From: a virus
Strand: one strand, 5' to 3'
DNA: 64,000 nt
Virus record (IMG/VR): IMGVR_UViG_3300021373_001770
Location: 1-64,000 of that record
The notes under the pieces were generated by a model. That model saw nothing but the letters and a program-made list of their open reading frames with translations. It had not been told where the DNA came from and ran no database searches. The translations under genes and the position numbers were made by a program. How positions within the stretch are numbered: position 1 is the first letter of the stretch; each line of letters starts with the position of its first letter. Of the stretch, positions 1 to 6,586 are shown one piece after another.

Positions 1-465
1 ATCACGCATTTGATTTACTGTCATTGGAGTAGATACAATATCTACTGGAAACTTTATTCTTTCTTTAGCATACTGATGACATGTGTTTAATGTATCACTA
101 TTTAGTACTGATCCTGCACTACATAACTCTTTATATGTTTTACCGGTTATAGAACTAAATTCTCTAATTGCTGAGGTTCTACCAACCATTTCAAATTGAA
201 ACTCTAATACTCTGAATTCATCATTAGGATTTAATATAAATGATTCTCTAATGATTTGATCTTTAATTAAAGTCTTACCTGAACCAGGTCTACCACCAAT
301 TACAGTAAGTGTGTTCCACTCAAGCCCATCTGTACATGCATCATTAAACTTTGGCCATGGCGTATATATGGATTTCTCCTCACCAGTTGATCTGGCATAC
401 ATATATTTAAGTGCATCATTAAAGGCTTGATATTGGCCCACCCATGCTGGTTTTGGTTTACTCAT
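1..465 (-). CDS. Replicative DNA helicase, DnaB-like (3' part cut by window edge)
   Basis: Only the first 155 codons lie in the window; the gene runs off the left edge. The product is probably the hexameric helicase that unwinds DNA at the phage fork. A Walker A loop, GGRPGSGKT, is visible near residues 57-65 and is followed by an ILNPNDEFRVLEFQFEM stretch, as in the C-terminal RecA-like ATPase domain of DnaB. The N-terminal DnaB domain seems absent: only about 50 residues precede Walker A, so this resembles a DnaB ATPase core. The ATG overlaps the TGA of the upstream gene (ATGA), which implies translational coupling. Operon partners are the 196-aa protein and a DnaA domain IV-like protein. 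RadA/KaiC-type ATPases are less likely alternatives. Confidence 0.82.
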   Translation of the reverse strand, partial: MSKPKPAWVGQYQAFNDALKYMYARSTGEEKSIYTPWPKFNDACTDGLEWNTLTVIGGRPGSGKTLIKDQIIRESFILNPNDEFRVLEFQFEMVGRTSAIREFSSITGKTYKELCSAGSVLNSDTLNTCHQYAKERIKFPVDIVSTPMTVNQMRD

Positions 466-1052
466 ACAACGTTTTCTTTAAAATGTTCTTGTTCTGTGTT
501 GATACCTTCTATCATCATATCACAATAGTCTGCTAATGTAGAGTGTTTAACTCTATGCTTATCTTGCTTACATATAAAATATTGACTGGTTTGCATATAC
601 ATATACTCCTTATCCCTGTACTCATTTACGTACATTCTAGTAGCATTTATAACATCATCCCATGTATGATCATATGTTTCAAAGAACCATCTGAATGCTT
701 CACCTAATGCTTTTACATTATTTCTTGCAAGTTTACCGCTTGGTAACTTTTTAGCAGGAAATATTTCTCTGTAGTCATTAATTTTATCTACAAAGTCTTT
801 ACCCATTAGTTGAATATCAGTTTTCTTTTTAGCTTTTATAAAGTAATTATCCATTCTTGCTATCAGCATTTTTGCATCTGCAGTTAATGTATACTTACCA
901 TCTTCAAATTGTAAATATTTTTGCTCTACTAACTTATTCTTATCAGCATCATTATTAATTGCTAATGAAACTCCTTGCTTCATCCCAAATAGAATCAGCA
1001 GTTGATTTGGTGTTAGTTTTGCTTTTAAGATTTTTTGGAATAGTTCCCACAT
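462..1052 (-). CDS. Conserved phage protein, possible helicase-loading or initiation partner
   Basis: A 196-aa protein with no domain I can name with confidence. The first 70 residues look like a small winged-helix fold (TPNQLLILFGMKQG, then a strand-rich DGKYTLTADAK segment). The C-terminal 90 residues are helical and aromatic (GEAFRWFFETYDHTWDDV). It lies between a DnaA domain IV-like gene and the DnaB-like gene and is coupled to the latter by ATGA, so a helicase-loader or initiator-adaptor role is a reasonable inference from position only. The ATG at 1052 overlaps the upstream gene by 98 nt. The in-frame ATG at residue 24 (983) would cut the overlap to 29 nt and is a realistic alternative start. 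Confidence 0.6.
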   Translation of the reverse strand: MWELFQKILKAKLTPNQLLILFGMKQGVSLAINNDADKNKLVEQKYLQFEDGKYTLTADAKMLIARMDNYFIKAKKKTDIQLMGKDFVDKINDYREIFPAKKLPSGKLARNNVKALGEAFRWFFETYDHTWDDVINATRMYVNEYRDKEYMYMQTSQYFICKQDKHRVKHSTLADYCDMMIEGINTEQEHFKENVV

Positions 1053-1467
1053 GTTCTATTAGTTTATTTAATATATTATTATATGCATCTATAACTACTT
1101 TATCTTTTGTAAAGAAACCATTATCAACCATTTTACATGAATTAATAATTGTTGCATGATTACGGTTAAGATATTTACCAATGCTTGTTTTAGAGTGCCC
1201 TTCTTTATGTGCTAAATAAGACATTGTTTGAACATAAACCAAATAACTTCTGAATCTAATTTTTTCTTTTAATGATGGTACTTTCTTGTGTTCAGGCACA
1301 TTTTCATGTAATGCATCTAATGTACAAGTATGAAAGACATCAAGTGGTATCTTATCATTACACTCTTGTGGAGTATAAATAAATATTCTTACACCATACT
1401 TTTCATAAAAGTTTTTTTGAAACTCAGAAATATCTTTTTCTTGGCTAAGTTGTTGATTTTTAGACAT
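955..1467 (-). CDS. DnaA domain IV-like DNA-binding protein
   Basis: A 170-aa protein whose residues about 65-125 match the helix-turn-helix of the DnaA C-terminal domain, which binds DnaA boxes. The signature is SKTSIGKYLNRNHATIINSC, comparable to the GRDHTTVLHAC motif of DnaA. The AAA+ ATPase domain is missing, so this is a stand-alone binding domain rather than a full initiator. It probably recognises phage or host origin sequences. It is first in a leftward operon with the 196-aa gene and the DnaB-like helicase. A TAnnTTTG-type promoter on the minus strand (1489-1496) ends 21 nt before the ATG. The C-terminal tail after residue 130 is low complexity (KSKTNTKSTAD). Confidence 0.7.
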   Translation of the reverse strand: MSKNQQLSQEKDISEFQKNFYEKYGVRIFIYTPQECNDKIPLDVFHTCTLDALHENVPEHKKVPSLKEKIRFRSYLVYVQTMSYLAHKEGHSKTSIGKYLNRNHATIINSCKMVDNGFFTKDKVVIDAYNNILNKLIEHVGTIPKNLKSKTNTKSTADSIWDEARSFISN

Positions 1468-1488
1468 TTAGGCTATGATTTTGTTTTA

Positions 1489-1496
1489 CAAATATA
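1489..1496 (-). promoter_or_regulatory. Bacteroidota-type -7 element (TATATTTG)
   Basis: The minus strand reads TATATTTG, an exact match to TAnnTTTG. A TTG triplet lies about 20 nt upstream and may serve as the -33 element. It would drive the DnaA domain IV-like/DnaB operon. Confidence 0.6.
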
Positions 1497-1503
1497 AAAA
1501 TAA

Positions 1504-2214
1504 TTACCAAGCTATACAAGACTTTTCTTGTTTAATTAGCTCTTCATTTACTTTATTGAATACATCTTTGCAATCCCATTCTCCCCCTCTATAAGCAGCT
1601 GATGCTGGGTGTGCAACTTTAAATATTTTATTATTTGGTATTAACGGTGCCCACTCTTCTGCTTTTCTACCCATAAGTATGAATATAACATTTTTGTTAT
1701 ATTTATTAAGGATATCAAATAGATATTCAGTAAAGCTTTTCCATATACCATAATGTGATCCAATCTTATTGACTTCTACAGTTAGTGCTGTATTTATTAA
1801 TAATACACCTTGATTAGACCAACGTCTTAAGTCACATTCTTCTGGTGTATACATAACTCTACCTGTGTCAGTGTAATCACCAATGGTTTGTTTTAGTATG
1901 TACTGTAATGACTTTTCAGCTTTACCTTTATTACTACAACTGAATGCTATTCCATCAGCAACACCAAGTTGAGGATATGGATCTTGTCCAACAATTACAA
2001 CTTTAAGTTTATCATACGGACATTCTATAAAAGCATTAAATGTATCTTTAAATTTTGGAGTAAATCTTCTTCCTTCTGATACACTTTTAACCAATGTATT
2101 CATAATGTGATCAAAGCTTAATCCATTTATATACGGGGCTAATACATGATCCCAACCACTTTCTTTAAGTTTATTATTTAAATTATCTCTTAAATTATTA
2201 ATGTCTATTTCCAT
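1504..2214 (-). CDS. ung: Uracil-DNA glycosylase, family 1
   Basis: A 236-aa enzyme, close to the usual length of about 225 aa, that excises uracil from DNA as the first step of base excision repair. Motif GQDPYP (about residues 76-81) carries the catalytic Asp. LLINTALTV (about 138-146) is the uracil-recognition strand. The DNA-intercalation loop reads HPASAAYRGG rather than the usual HPSPLSAHRG, so the His is kept but the loop has diverged. UDG is a recurrent early gene of crAss-like phages and may guard against dUTP incorporation. It lies upstream of the replication operon and is transcribed the same way, with the rightward 2260-2694 gene diverging from it. Confidence 0.95.
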   Translation of the reverse strand: MEIDINNLRDNLNNKLKESGWDHVLAPYINGLSFDHIMNTLVKSVSEGRRFTPKFKDTFNAFIECPYDKLKVVIVGQDPYPQLGVADGIAFSCSNKGKAEKSLQYILKQTIGDYTDTGRVMYTPEECDLRRWSNQGVLLINTALTVEVNKIGSHYGIWKSFTEYLFDILNKYNKNVIFILMGRKAEEWAPLIPNNKIFKVAHPASAAYRGGEWDCKDVFNKVNEELIKQEKSCIAW

Positions 2215-2233
2215 TTTTCTTATAAATTTATAC

Positions 2234-2241
2234 TATATTTG
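2234..2241 (+). promoter_or_regulatory. Bacteroidota-type -7 element (TATATTTG)
   Basis: An exact TAnnTTTG match 18 nt before the ATG at 2260, in the short gap between two divergent genes. No clear TTTG -33 element is visible. Confidence 0.55.
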
Positions 2242-2259
2242 TTACTTAAACTGATAGTT

Positions 2260-2694
2260 ATGTCTGAATCAAAACGAATACAAACATATGATGTGTATGA
2301 TCCAAAAGATGTGATCAAAGACATTGAAGTATCTACTATTTATATTACATCTCTTCAAAATATCATATCAGATATGATAATTGCTGGCTCTAAAATAGAT
2401 ACTGTTGGTGAAACTTTTCAAAAATTTGAAAGTATACGTGTAGCCGTTGAAAATAATGATAGAGATGATATAAAAAACATTCAACTGGATAACTGGGAAA
2501 AGCAAGTTTATACTTTGTACAGTTTACTACAGTTATTTAAGTTTAAAGCTTTACAACAAGGTTTAAATAAACCTACTGAGACAACTGCTACAGAAGATGA
2601 TATTAAACAACTTGGTGATATGCTAAAATCCAAAGATAACAATGCTATTGATAAGCTTACTGAAATCACTAATAAGATGAAAATAGTAAAATAA
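2260..2694 (+). CDS. Unknown phage protein, isolated rightward gene
   Basis: 144 aa. The ATG at 2260 (MSESKRIQTYDVYD) is chosen over an in-frame ATG at 2239, because the latter overlaps the TATATTTG promoter element. The protein is mainly helical and hydrophilic, with no signal peptide or membrane segment, and the family is not recognised. It is the only rightward gene in a 12 kb leftward arm. It has its own promoter, and its TAA at 2692-2694 directly abuts the TAG of the convergent gene at 2695, with no terminator hairpin between them. Transcripts from the two sides should therefore overlap. Confidence 0.7.
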   Translation: MSESKRIQTYDVYDPKDVIKDIEVSTIYITSLQNIISDMIIAGSKIDTVGETFQKFESIRVAVENNDRDDIKNIQLDNWEKQVYTLYSLLQLFKFKALQQGLNKPTETTATEDDIKQLGDMLKSKDNNAIDKLTEITNKMKIVK

Positions 2695-3078
2695 CTATCT
2701 CAACTGCATACCACTAAAGTCTCCTATTTCTAAAGCTGCTTGTATAGCAAGATTTAATTCTTCTTTATCACACTTTGCAAATGATTTGCAATACTCTTTA
2801 TTATTTTTCATAAAGCATAAGCCGGCTTTTCTTTTTACCTGAAGCTTTATTTCTTCAAAGGTATAACCAAGTTCATTAGCTATCTCACGTATCATAGCAT
2901 GAACTCTTGCTAACTGCGGGTTACTACCTTTACCATCTTGCACTCCAATAAATATCTCAACTCTAACGCCATCTTTATGCTCTTTAAAGAAGTTATCATA
3001 TTTAATCTGAAATGCTTTTATAGGGAAATGTAACTTTCCATCTTTTACTGTGCCCTCTACAAACAATTGATCTCTCAT
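2695..3078 (-). CDS. Conserved phage protein, weak resemblance to NinB/Orf-type recombination factors
   Basis: 127 aa from the ATG at 3078, which overlaps the upstream TGA as ATGA. An in-frame ATG at 3102 exists but lies deeper inside the upstream gene. The C-terminal half (ARVHAMIREIANELGYTFEE, later KCDKEELNLAIQAALEIG) has the helical layout of short phage recombination mediators of the NinB/Orf kind. The resemblance is too weak to assign that role. It ends the tiny-gene operon and converges with the 2260-2694 gene. Confidence 0.7.
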   Translation of the reverse strand: MRDQLFVEGTVKDGKLHFPIKAFQIKYDNFFKEHKDGVRVEIFIGVQDGKGSNPQLARVHAMIREIANELGYTFEEIKLQVKRKAGLCFMKNNKEYCKSFAKCDKEELNLAIQAALEIGDFSGMQLR

Positions 3079-3254
3079 GAGGCAAGCAATATCATTAACC
3101 AAAGCATAGCAACTATGCCTAGGATGCTAAAGAATGCCATAATAGAATGGCCTTCAACTTGATCTTTTCTTTTACCCTGCCTGTATTTTATATCTTCTTC
3201 AGTCACGGTTGGTTTTTTTAAATACTCTTTACTATTATTCATAAAATGTTTCAT
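3075..3254 (-). CDS. Small single-span membrane protein
   Basis: 59 aa. A charged N-terminal half (KEYLKKPTVTEEDIKYRQGKRKD) is followed by one hydrophobic segment at residues about 38-58 (IMAFFSILGIVAMLWLMILL), which gives a tail-anchored layout. Both ends are joined by ATGA overlaps, to the 47-aa gene before it and to the gene after it, which is good evidence that it is translated. The function is unknown. A holin-like role is possible from size and topology, but the gene lies in the replication arm, away from the amidase. Confidence 0.65.
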   Translation of the reverse strand: MKHFMNNSKEYLKKPTVTEEDIKYRQGKRKDQVEGHSIMAFFSILGIVAMLWLMILLAS

Positions 3255-3394
3255 AAATTTTTAATTTTTTCTAATAACAGAACTGCAACATCTAGATTAC
3301 GTTGACTTGTACCTGGGTTTACATCAACATTATCTAGATGTTTTAATGCTGCTTCTGCATGTAACTTAATTAAACTAATCTTTTGATCCATCAT
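3251..3394 (-). CDS. Tiny conserved-context protein of unknown function
   Basis: 47 aa, helical (MMDQKISLIKLHAEAALKHL, then DVAVLLLEKIKNL). The start overlaps the upstream TGA and its own TGA overlaps the next ATG (ATGA at both ends). This coupling in a run of tiny genes is the main support. No family is recognised. The second ATG at 3391 could equally be the start. Confidence 0.6.
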   Translation of the reverse strand: MMDQKISLIKLHAEAALKHLDNVDVNPGTSQRNLDVAVLLLEKIKNL

Positions 3395-3540
3395 CTTTTG
3401 TTTTGCAGATCCCAATCCCACCCATAGTCTGGGTCATGCGGATCAAGATCTAGATTGTTAGTGGGTCTTTTAGTAATCCACCTTCCATCTTCAAATATAT
3501 ATGTTTTTCCATTAATTATTTTAGTAGTTTTTTCATTCAT
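3391..3540 (-). CDS. Tiny acidic/aromatic protein of unknown function
   Basis: 49 aa. A beta-rich N-terminus (TKIINGKTYIFEDGRWITKR) is followed by an Asp/Trp-rich tail (LDPHDPDYGWDWDLQ). The start overlaps the 3' end of the 90-aa gene by 8 nt and the stop overlaps the next start. No family is recognised. Confidence 0.6.
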   Translation of the reverse strand: MNEKTTKIINGKTYIFEDGRWITKRPTNNLDLDPHDPDYGWDWDLQNKR

Positions 3541-3805
3541 GATGATTTTCTAATATTTCTGTTTCAATTTCATCTGCCCAATTACTGGGTATAATATCAA
3601 CAATATCTACAGCTGTTAATTTGAGCCCTTCATTGGGTAATTCAGCCCATATGTGTAGTATTTCTATAGATGGAGCAGTACCTGGGGTACCCGGATCTCC
3701 ATTAGAATCATACCACTGATCTGGTTCACCTGGATCATAAGTATACTCTACTTCAACTTCTATATCATTATCAGGTAAATTCATATATACACCAAAAGCA
3801 CTCAT
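3533..3805 (-). CDS. Conserved phage protein of unknown function
   Basis: 90 aa, strongly acidic, with an EVEVEYTYDPGEPDQWYDSN segment and a Gly/Pro turn (GDPGTPGTAP). It resembles small proteins seen in many tailed phages near replication genes, but no function is known to me. Its ATG overlaps the TAA of the zinc-ribbon gene upstream. No Cys/His metal site or membrane segment is present. Confidence 0.7.
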   Translation of the reverse strand: MSAFGVYMNLPDNDIEVEVEYTYDPGEPDQWYDSNGDPGTPGTAPSIEILHIWAELPNEGLKLTAVDIVDIIPSNWADEIETEILENHHE

Positions 3806-4038
3806 TACAAAAATCTTTTTGTACCTTCAACATATACATATTCAACACCACAAGCCTCACAGATTGCTGTGCTTTCATTACGTACTATAACAGGTGTATC
3901 ACAATTACTACAATCTTCATGTGGCATATGTGAGAATTCTTCACATGATTGTCTAGCCATATCTTGTAAGTGTGCATCATGATCTCCGTTATATTCATGT
4001 TCAACCATTTCCATAAATATTTCTTTCATTTTTCCCAT
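3805..4038 (-). CDS. Small zinc-ribbon protein
   Basis: 77 aa. Two CxxC pairs, CSNC (about residue 43) and CEAC (about residue 59), are spaced as in a zinc ribbon. The N-terminal 40 residues are acidic and helical and contain several His. Such small ribbons often bind nucleic acid or RNA polymerase, but nothing here shows which. It lies 2 nt downstream of the SF2 helicase stop and overlaps the next gene, so it belongs to the same operon. Confidence 0.7.
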   Translation of the reverse strand: MGKMKEIFMEMVEHEYNGDHDAHLQDMARQSCEEFSHMPHEDCSNCDTPVIVRNESTAICEACGVEYVYVEGTKRFL

Positions 4039-4040
4039 AA

Positions 4041-5192
4041 TTATCTTTTTAGTGGATTATATCTAGTTATTTTATTTTGATCAAAAGTTTTAAGGGCTTT
4101 GTCTACCCATTTTTCATCTTGTGTTCCTTTATAACACAATATGTGACATACTGCTGTCTCAGTTGGGTTAAGCCTTAATAGTCTACCTATACGTTGTGCT
4201 GTTTTACGTTCATTACCATATGCATGCATAATAATTCCTGCTTTTAATTTTGGAATTGTAACACCTTCTGATAATTGTAACACACATGATAATTTATCTA
4301 TACGTCCATCAGAAAATAATTCTAAATTTTCATCTGATTTTGGATTTTTTGAGTGATAGCTATGACTACACATTCTATCAGCTTGTTTTTGTGTATTAGC
4401 AAATATAATGCACTTGTCATTTATATTCTTTAATAGACTAATTACATAGCTTTCTTTACTTGTATAATCCATTATAGCTCTCATGCGTAATATTCTAGCA
4501 AACTGTATTTGCTTTGCTGTTGCTGCATCTGCTACTCTAGACGTTACATAATCATAATCTTTTTTCTCAGAAGTATACCAAAAACCACCTTTCTTATTCT
4601 TTTTTTTAAGGCTTGGTAGTTTAGATAATTCTAATTCATGTACTATGATTTTATAATCATTTAAGATGTTTGAGTCAGTAGCCTGATCAACATTAAACCT
4701 AAATCTTATAGGACAATATTTTTGTACAAGCATTCCTTTTTCAGAACCTGTGTCTTTTGGTGGCGTACCAGTTAAACCAAGGATCTTTCCTGTAAATCTT
4801 GCTAAAAATAATTCATGTACATACTTAAGTGAATGACATTCATCTAAATATACTATATCAAAGTCTTCTGGATTTCTTTTCTTAAGTGATATATATGTAG
4901 TAAAGGTTATATGGTCTAATAAATTTAAAAGACCCATCTTTTCTAACTCATCATTCCAAGACTGTGCTACAGAATGTTTTGGTACAACAACTAATACTTG
5001 TATAAACTGATTGTAGTGTCTTTGTAGATGCTTTATGGCTATTCTAGTTTTACCAACACCCATTGATATAGCTAAACCACATCTTTTATGTTGTGCGGCT
5101 ATACTTAATGCATTATGTTGTACTACATCCCTTTTATGTATTTGAATATGTTGATCCATATAGTTAGTGTTATAATTAGTATTATTGTCCAA
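4041..5192 (-). CDS. SF2 DEAD/DEXH-box helicase
   Basis: 383 aa with the expected helicase motifs in order: motif I SMGVGKT (about 43-49), motif II DECH (about 116-119), motif III LTGTPP (about 139-144), IIFANT in the second RecA lobe, and motif VI QRIGRLLR (about 340-347). The layout matches short phage SF2/SNF2-like helicases used in replication restart, recombination or transcript displacement (T4 UvsW is a functional analogue). crAss-like phages usually carry an SNF2-like helicase in this arm. The start is uncertain: the ATG at 5192 lies inside a small overlapping reading frame, and the in-frame ATG at 5159 (MDQHIQIHKRDVV) is a good alternative. Confidence 0.88.
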   Translation of the reverse strand: MDNNTNYNTNYMDQHIQIHKRDVVQHNALSIAAQHKRCGLAISMGVGKTRIAIKHLQRHYNQFIQVLVVVPKHSVAQSWNDELEKMGLLNLLDHITFTTYISLKKRNPEDFDIVYLDECHSLKYVHELFLARFTGKILGLTGTPPKDTGSEKGMLVQKYCPIRFRFNVDQATDSNILNDYKIIVHELELSKLPSLKKKNKKGGFWYTSEKKDYDYVTSRVADAATAKQIQFARILRMRAIMDYTSKESYVISLLKNINDKCIIFANTQKQADRMCSHSYHSKNPKSDENLELFSDGRIDKLSCVLQLSEGVTIPKLKAGIIMHAYGNERKTAQRIGRLLRLNPTETAVCHILCYKGTQDEKWVDKALKTFDQNKITRYNPLKR

Positions 5193-5233
5193 GTAATAAA
5201 TTTTATTAAACGGGTCTTTTCAAAATCATTCAT
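5123..5233 (-). CDS. Possible tiny membrane protein overlapping the helicase start
   Basis: 36 aa, with a continuous hydrophobic helix (FITWTIILIITLTIWINIF) after a charged N-terminus (MNDFEKTRLIK). It overlaps the helicase start out of frame. If the helicase begins at 5159, the overlap is 37 nt. AT-rich DNA can produce such helices by chance, so this stays a candidate. Confidence 0.35.
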   Translation of the reverse strand: MNDFEKTRLIKFITWTIILIITLTIWINIFKYIKGM

Positions 5234-5235
5234 AA

Positions 5236-5433
5236 TTAAAATTTTAGTAATGACCATCTACGTTGATATTTTCTTATGAGCAAACAATTATTTTTAATTG
5301 CTCTCAGTTCTGATTTGTTGTTAAATTGATTTTCTGATGCTTTTAATGTTTTATTAAGAGTATCATATCTCAGATCTAATAAGTATTTATACATATAATT
5401 TAAGTGCCTGCGTTTTCTTTTTGATTTAAACAT
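5236..5433 (-). CDS. Small basic protein of unknown function
   Basis: 65 aa, rich in Lys/Arg/Asn and Leu, with no membrane segment. It starts with FKSKRKRRHLNYMYKYLLDL and is predicted to be all-helical. It is the first gene after the tRNA cluster in the leftward direction. The composition suggests nucleic-acid binding, but no family is recognised. Confidence 0.5.
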   Translation of the reverse strand: MFKSKRKRRHLNYMYKYLLDLRYDTLNKTLKASENQFNNKSELRAIKNNCLLIRKYQRRWSLLKF

Positions 5434-5456
5434 AATTATTCTTTTATATTATTAGG

Positions 5457-5530
5457 TGGACCCTACAGGGCTTGAACCTGTGACCTACTGATTATGAGTC
5501 AGTTGCTCTAACCATCTGAGCTAAGAGTCC
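5457..5530 (-). tRNA. tRNA-Met(CAT), or Ile2 if modified
   Basis: A 74-nt cloverleaf on the minus strand. Acceptor pairs are GGACTCT with AGGGTCC, the anticodon stem/loop is ACTGA-CTCATAA-TCAGT (anticodon at 5494-5496), and the T arm is ACAGG-TTCAAGC-CCTGT. The 3' CCA is not fully encoded (CCT follows the discriminator A). The pairing looks like an elongator rather than an initiator tRNA. With a CAT anticodon, a lysidine-modified Ile2 identity cannot be excluded. Confidence 0.9.
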
Positions 5531-5619
5531 TGGTAGCCGGAGTGGGACTTGAACCCACACGGGTATTACTACCCAACAGATTTTAAGTCTGTCATGTCTA
5601 CCAATTCCATCATCCGGCC
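5531..5619 (-). tRNA. tRNA-Leu(TAA)
   Basis: An 89-nt class II tRNA with a long variable arm. The acceptor is GGCCGGA with TCCGGCT, the anticodon loop is CTTAAAA (anticodon TAA), and the T arm is GTGGG-TTCAAGT-CCCAC. CCA is encoded. It abuts the Met tRNA with no spacer, so the two should be processed from one transcript. It reads TTA, a very common codon in this AT-rich genome. Confidence 0.92.
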
Positions 5620-5623
5620 TCTG

Positions 5624-5697
5624 TGATCCCACAAGGATTTGAACCTTGAACCTACAGCTTAGAAGGCTGTTGCTCTATCCAGTTGAGCTATGGGACC
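5624..5697 (-). tRNA. tRNA-Arg(TCT)
   Basis: A 74-nt cloverleaf. The acceptor is GGTCCCA with TGGGATC (one G-U pair), and the anticodon loop is CTTCTAA (anticodon TCT at 5661-5663). CCA is not encoded. It decodes AGA, which dominates Arg usage in the surrounding phage genes. Confidence 0.92.
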
Positions 5698-5703
5698 ATA
5701 AGG

Positions 5704-5973
5704 TTATGATCTTGAGCCTGAGAAACCTAATTCATAGGATTCGGCTGGATGTTCTTCTATCCACATATGACAGTTTCTGCAAACTGGCATCCATGTAGAT
5801 ACTTCCAAGTGGTATACACCACGGCCATGTTTATGATGGACATCTGTAGCATGCAAAGAACACTTATGGATCTTTGCATGACAGATAGGGTTGTCTTGTA
5901 AAAACTTTCTACGCTTTTTAGTATAGTCAGTATTTATCTTAGACATTTTTTTAGAGACTTTTTTGATGCTCAT
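5704..5973 (-). CDS. HNH-type endonuclease domain protein
   Basis: 89 aa. The conserved layout is CHAKIHKC (about 31-38), TDVHHKHGRG (about 43-52), STWMPVCRNCH (about 59-70) and WIEEHP. This is a beta-beta-alpha HNH core with a His-His pair, a central Asn and a Cys4-type zinc knuckle. Small HNH proteins of this size nick or cut DNA during replication or packaging, or act as homing enzymes. Here the gene is in frame with its neighbours and overlaps the 179-aa gene by 23 nt, so it looks like a resident phage gene. It is not next to terminase, unlike packaging-associated HNH genes. Confidence 0.7.
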   Translation of the reverse strand: MSIKKVSKKMSKINTDYTKKRRKFLQDNPICHAKIHKCSLHATDVHHKHGRGVYHLEVSTWMPVCRNCHMWIEEHPAESYELGFSGSRS

Positions 5974-6490
5974 TTGGTTTTAAAGTGAAATAATTTTTTG
6001 GTAATAATCCTATTGACATAAACTTTAATATTACATCTTCATAAGATATACCAAGTTCTTTAAATGTAAATGTATTTTTGTAATCATCTAATGTTTCTTC
6101 AGCTGGTATACTTACTATATACTGTGCTGTTGGTGAATTTTTAAATGTTTTACTAAAATAAGCATTTATTCTTTTATTACAAAGTGTTTGTTTCCAAGCA
6201 TTTATCTCTCTTTGCCCACGTTTCCAAACTTTTGTAATGCGCCTTTTCTTATCCCAATGTAGTTTAGTAACTTCTTCAGGTTTATAAACTCTAAGTCCAT
6301 GTAATACACGTTTAAACAAAAAATGTTGGTATGGATTAAGTTTACTATATTCTATATTATTAACTATAGAAGGCGGATGCAATTGATATTCTTCTAGTAT
6401 TCCTAGATATTGATAGCGCTCAATACGTTTACTTAATTGAAGTTCTTTCTCATTGAGTCTGATTTTTGATATTTGTTCTATTGATAACAT
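5951..6490 (-). CDS. Conserved phage protein of unknown function
   Basis: 179 aa, basic, with Tyr- and Trp-rich segments (NPYQHFLFKRVLHGLRVYK, then HWDKKRRITKVWKRGQREIN). This suggests DNA or RNA binding. No catalytic motif or membrane segment is visible. Its 3' end overlaps the start of the HNH gene, so the two are co-expressed. The region before the ATG holds a hairpin terminator for the preceding transcript, so it probably has its own promoter in the short AT-rich gap at 6491-6528. Confidence 0.65.
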   Translation of the reverse strand: MLSIEQISKIRLNEKELQLSKRIERYQYLGILEEYQLHPPSIVNNIEYSKLNPYQHFLFKRVLHGLRVYKPEEVTKLHWDKKRRITKVWKRGQREINAWKQTLCNKRINAYFSKTFKNSPTAQYIVSIPAEETLDDYKNTFTFKELGISYEDVILKFMSIGLLPKNYFTLKPNEHQKSL

Positions 6491-6528
6491 ACATGTTTAT
6501 TTATTTAATTAAGTGGATTTAAATGTCA

Positions 6529-6565
6529 AAGAGGGAACAAATAGTTTGCACTATAGTCCCCTCTT
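6529..6565 (-). terminator. Intrinsic terminator after the SSB-like gene
   Basis: AAGAGGG (6529-6535) pairs with CCCTCTT (6559-6565), and an inner ATAGT/ACTAT stem adds stability. It lies 21 nt downstream of the SSB-like stop. The minus strand then continues with a short T-rich stretch. Confidence 0.6.
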
Positions 6566-6586
6566 ATCCATTTTCAGAAATTAATC

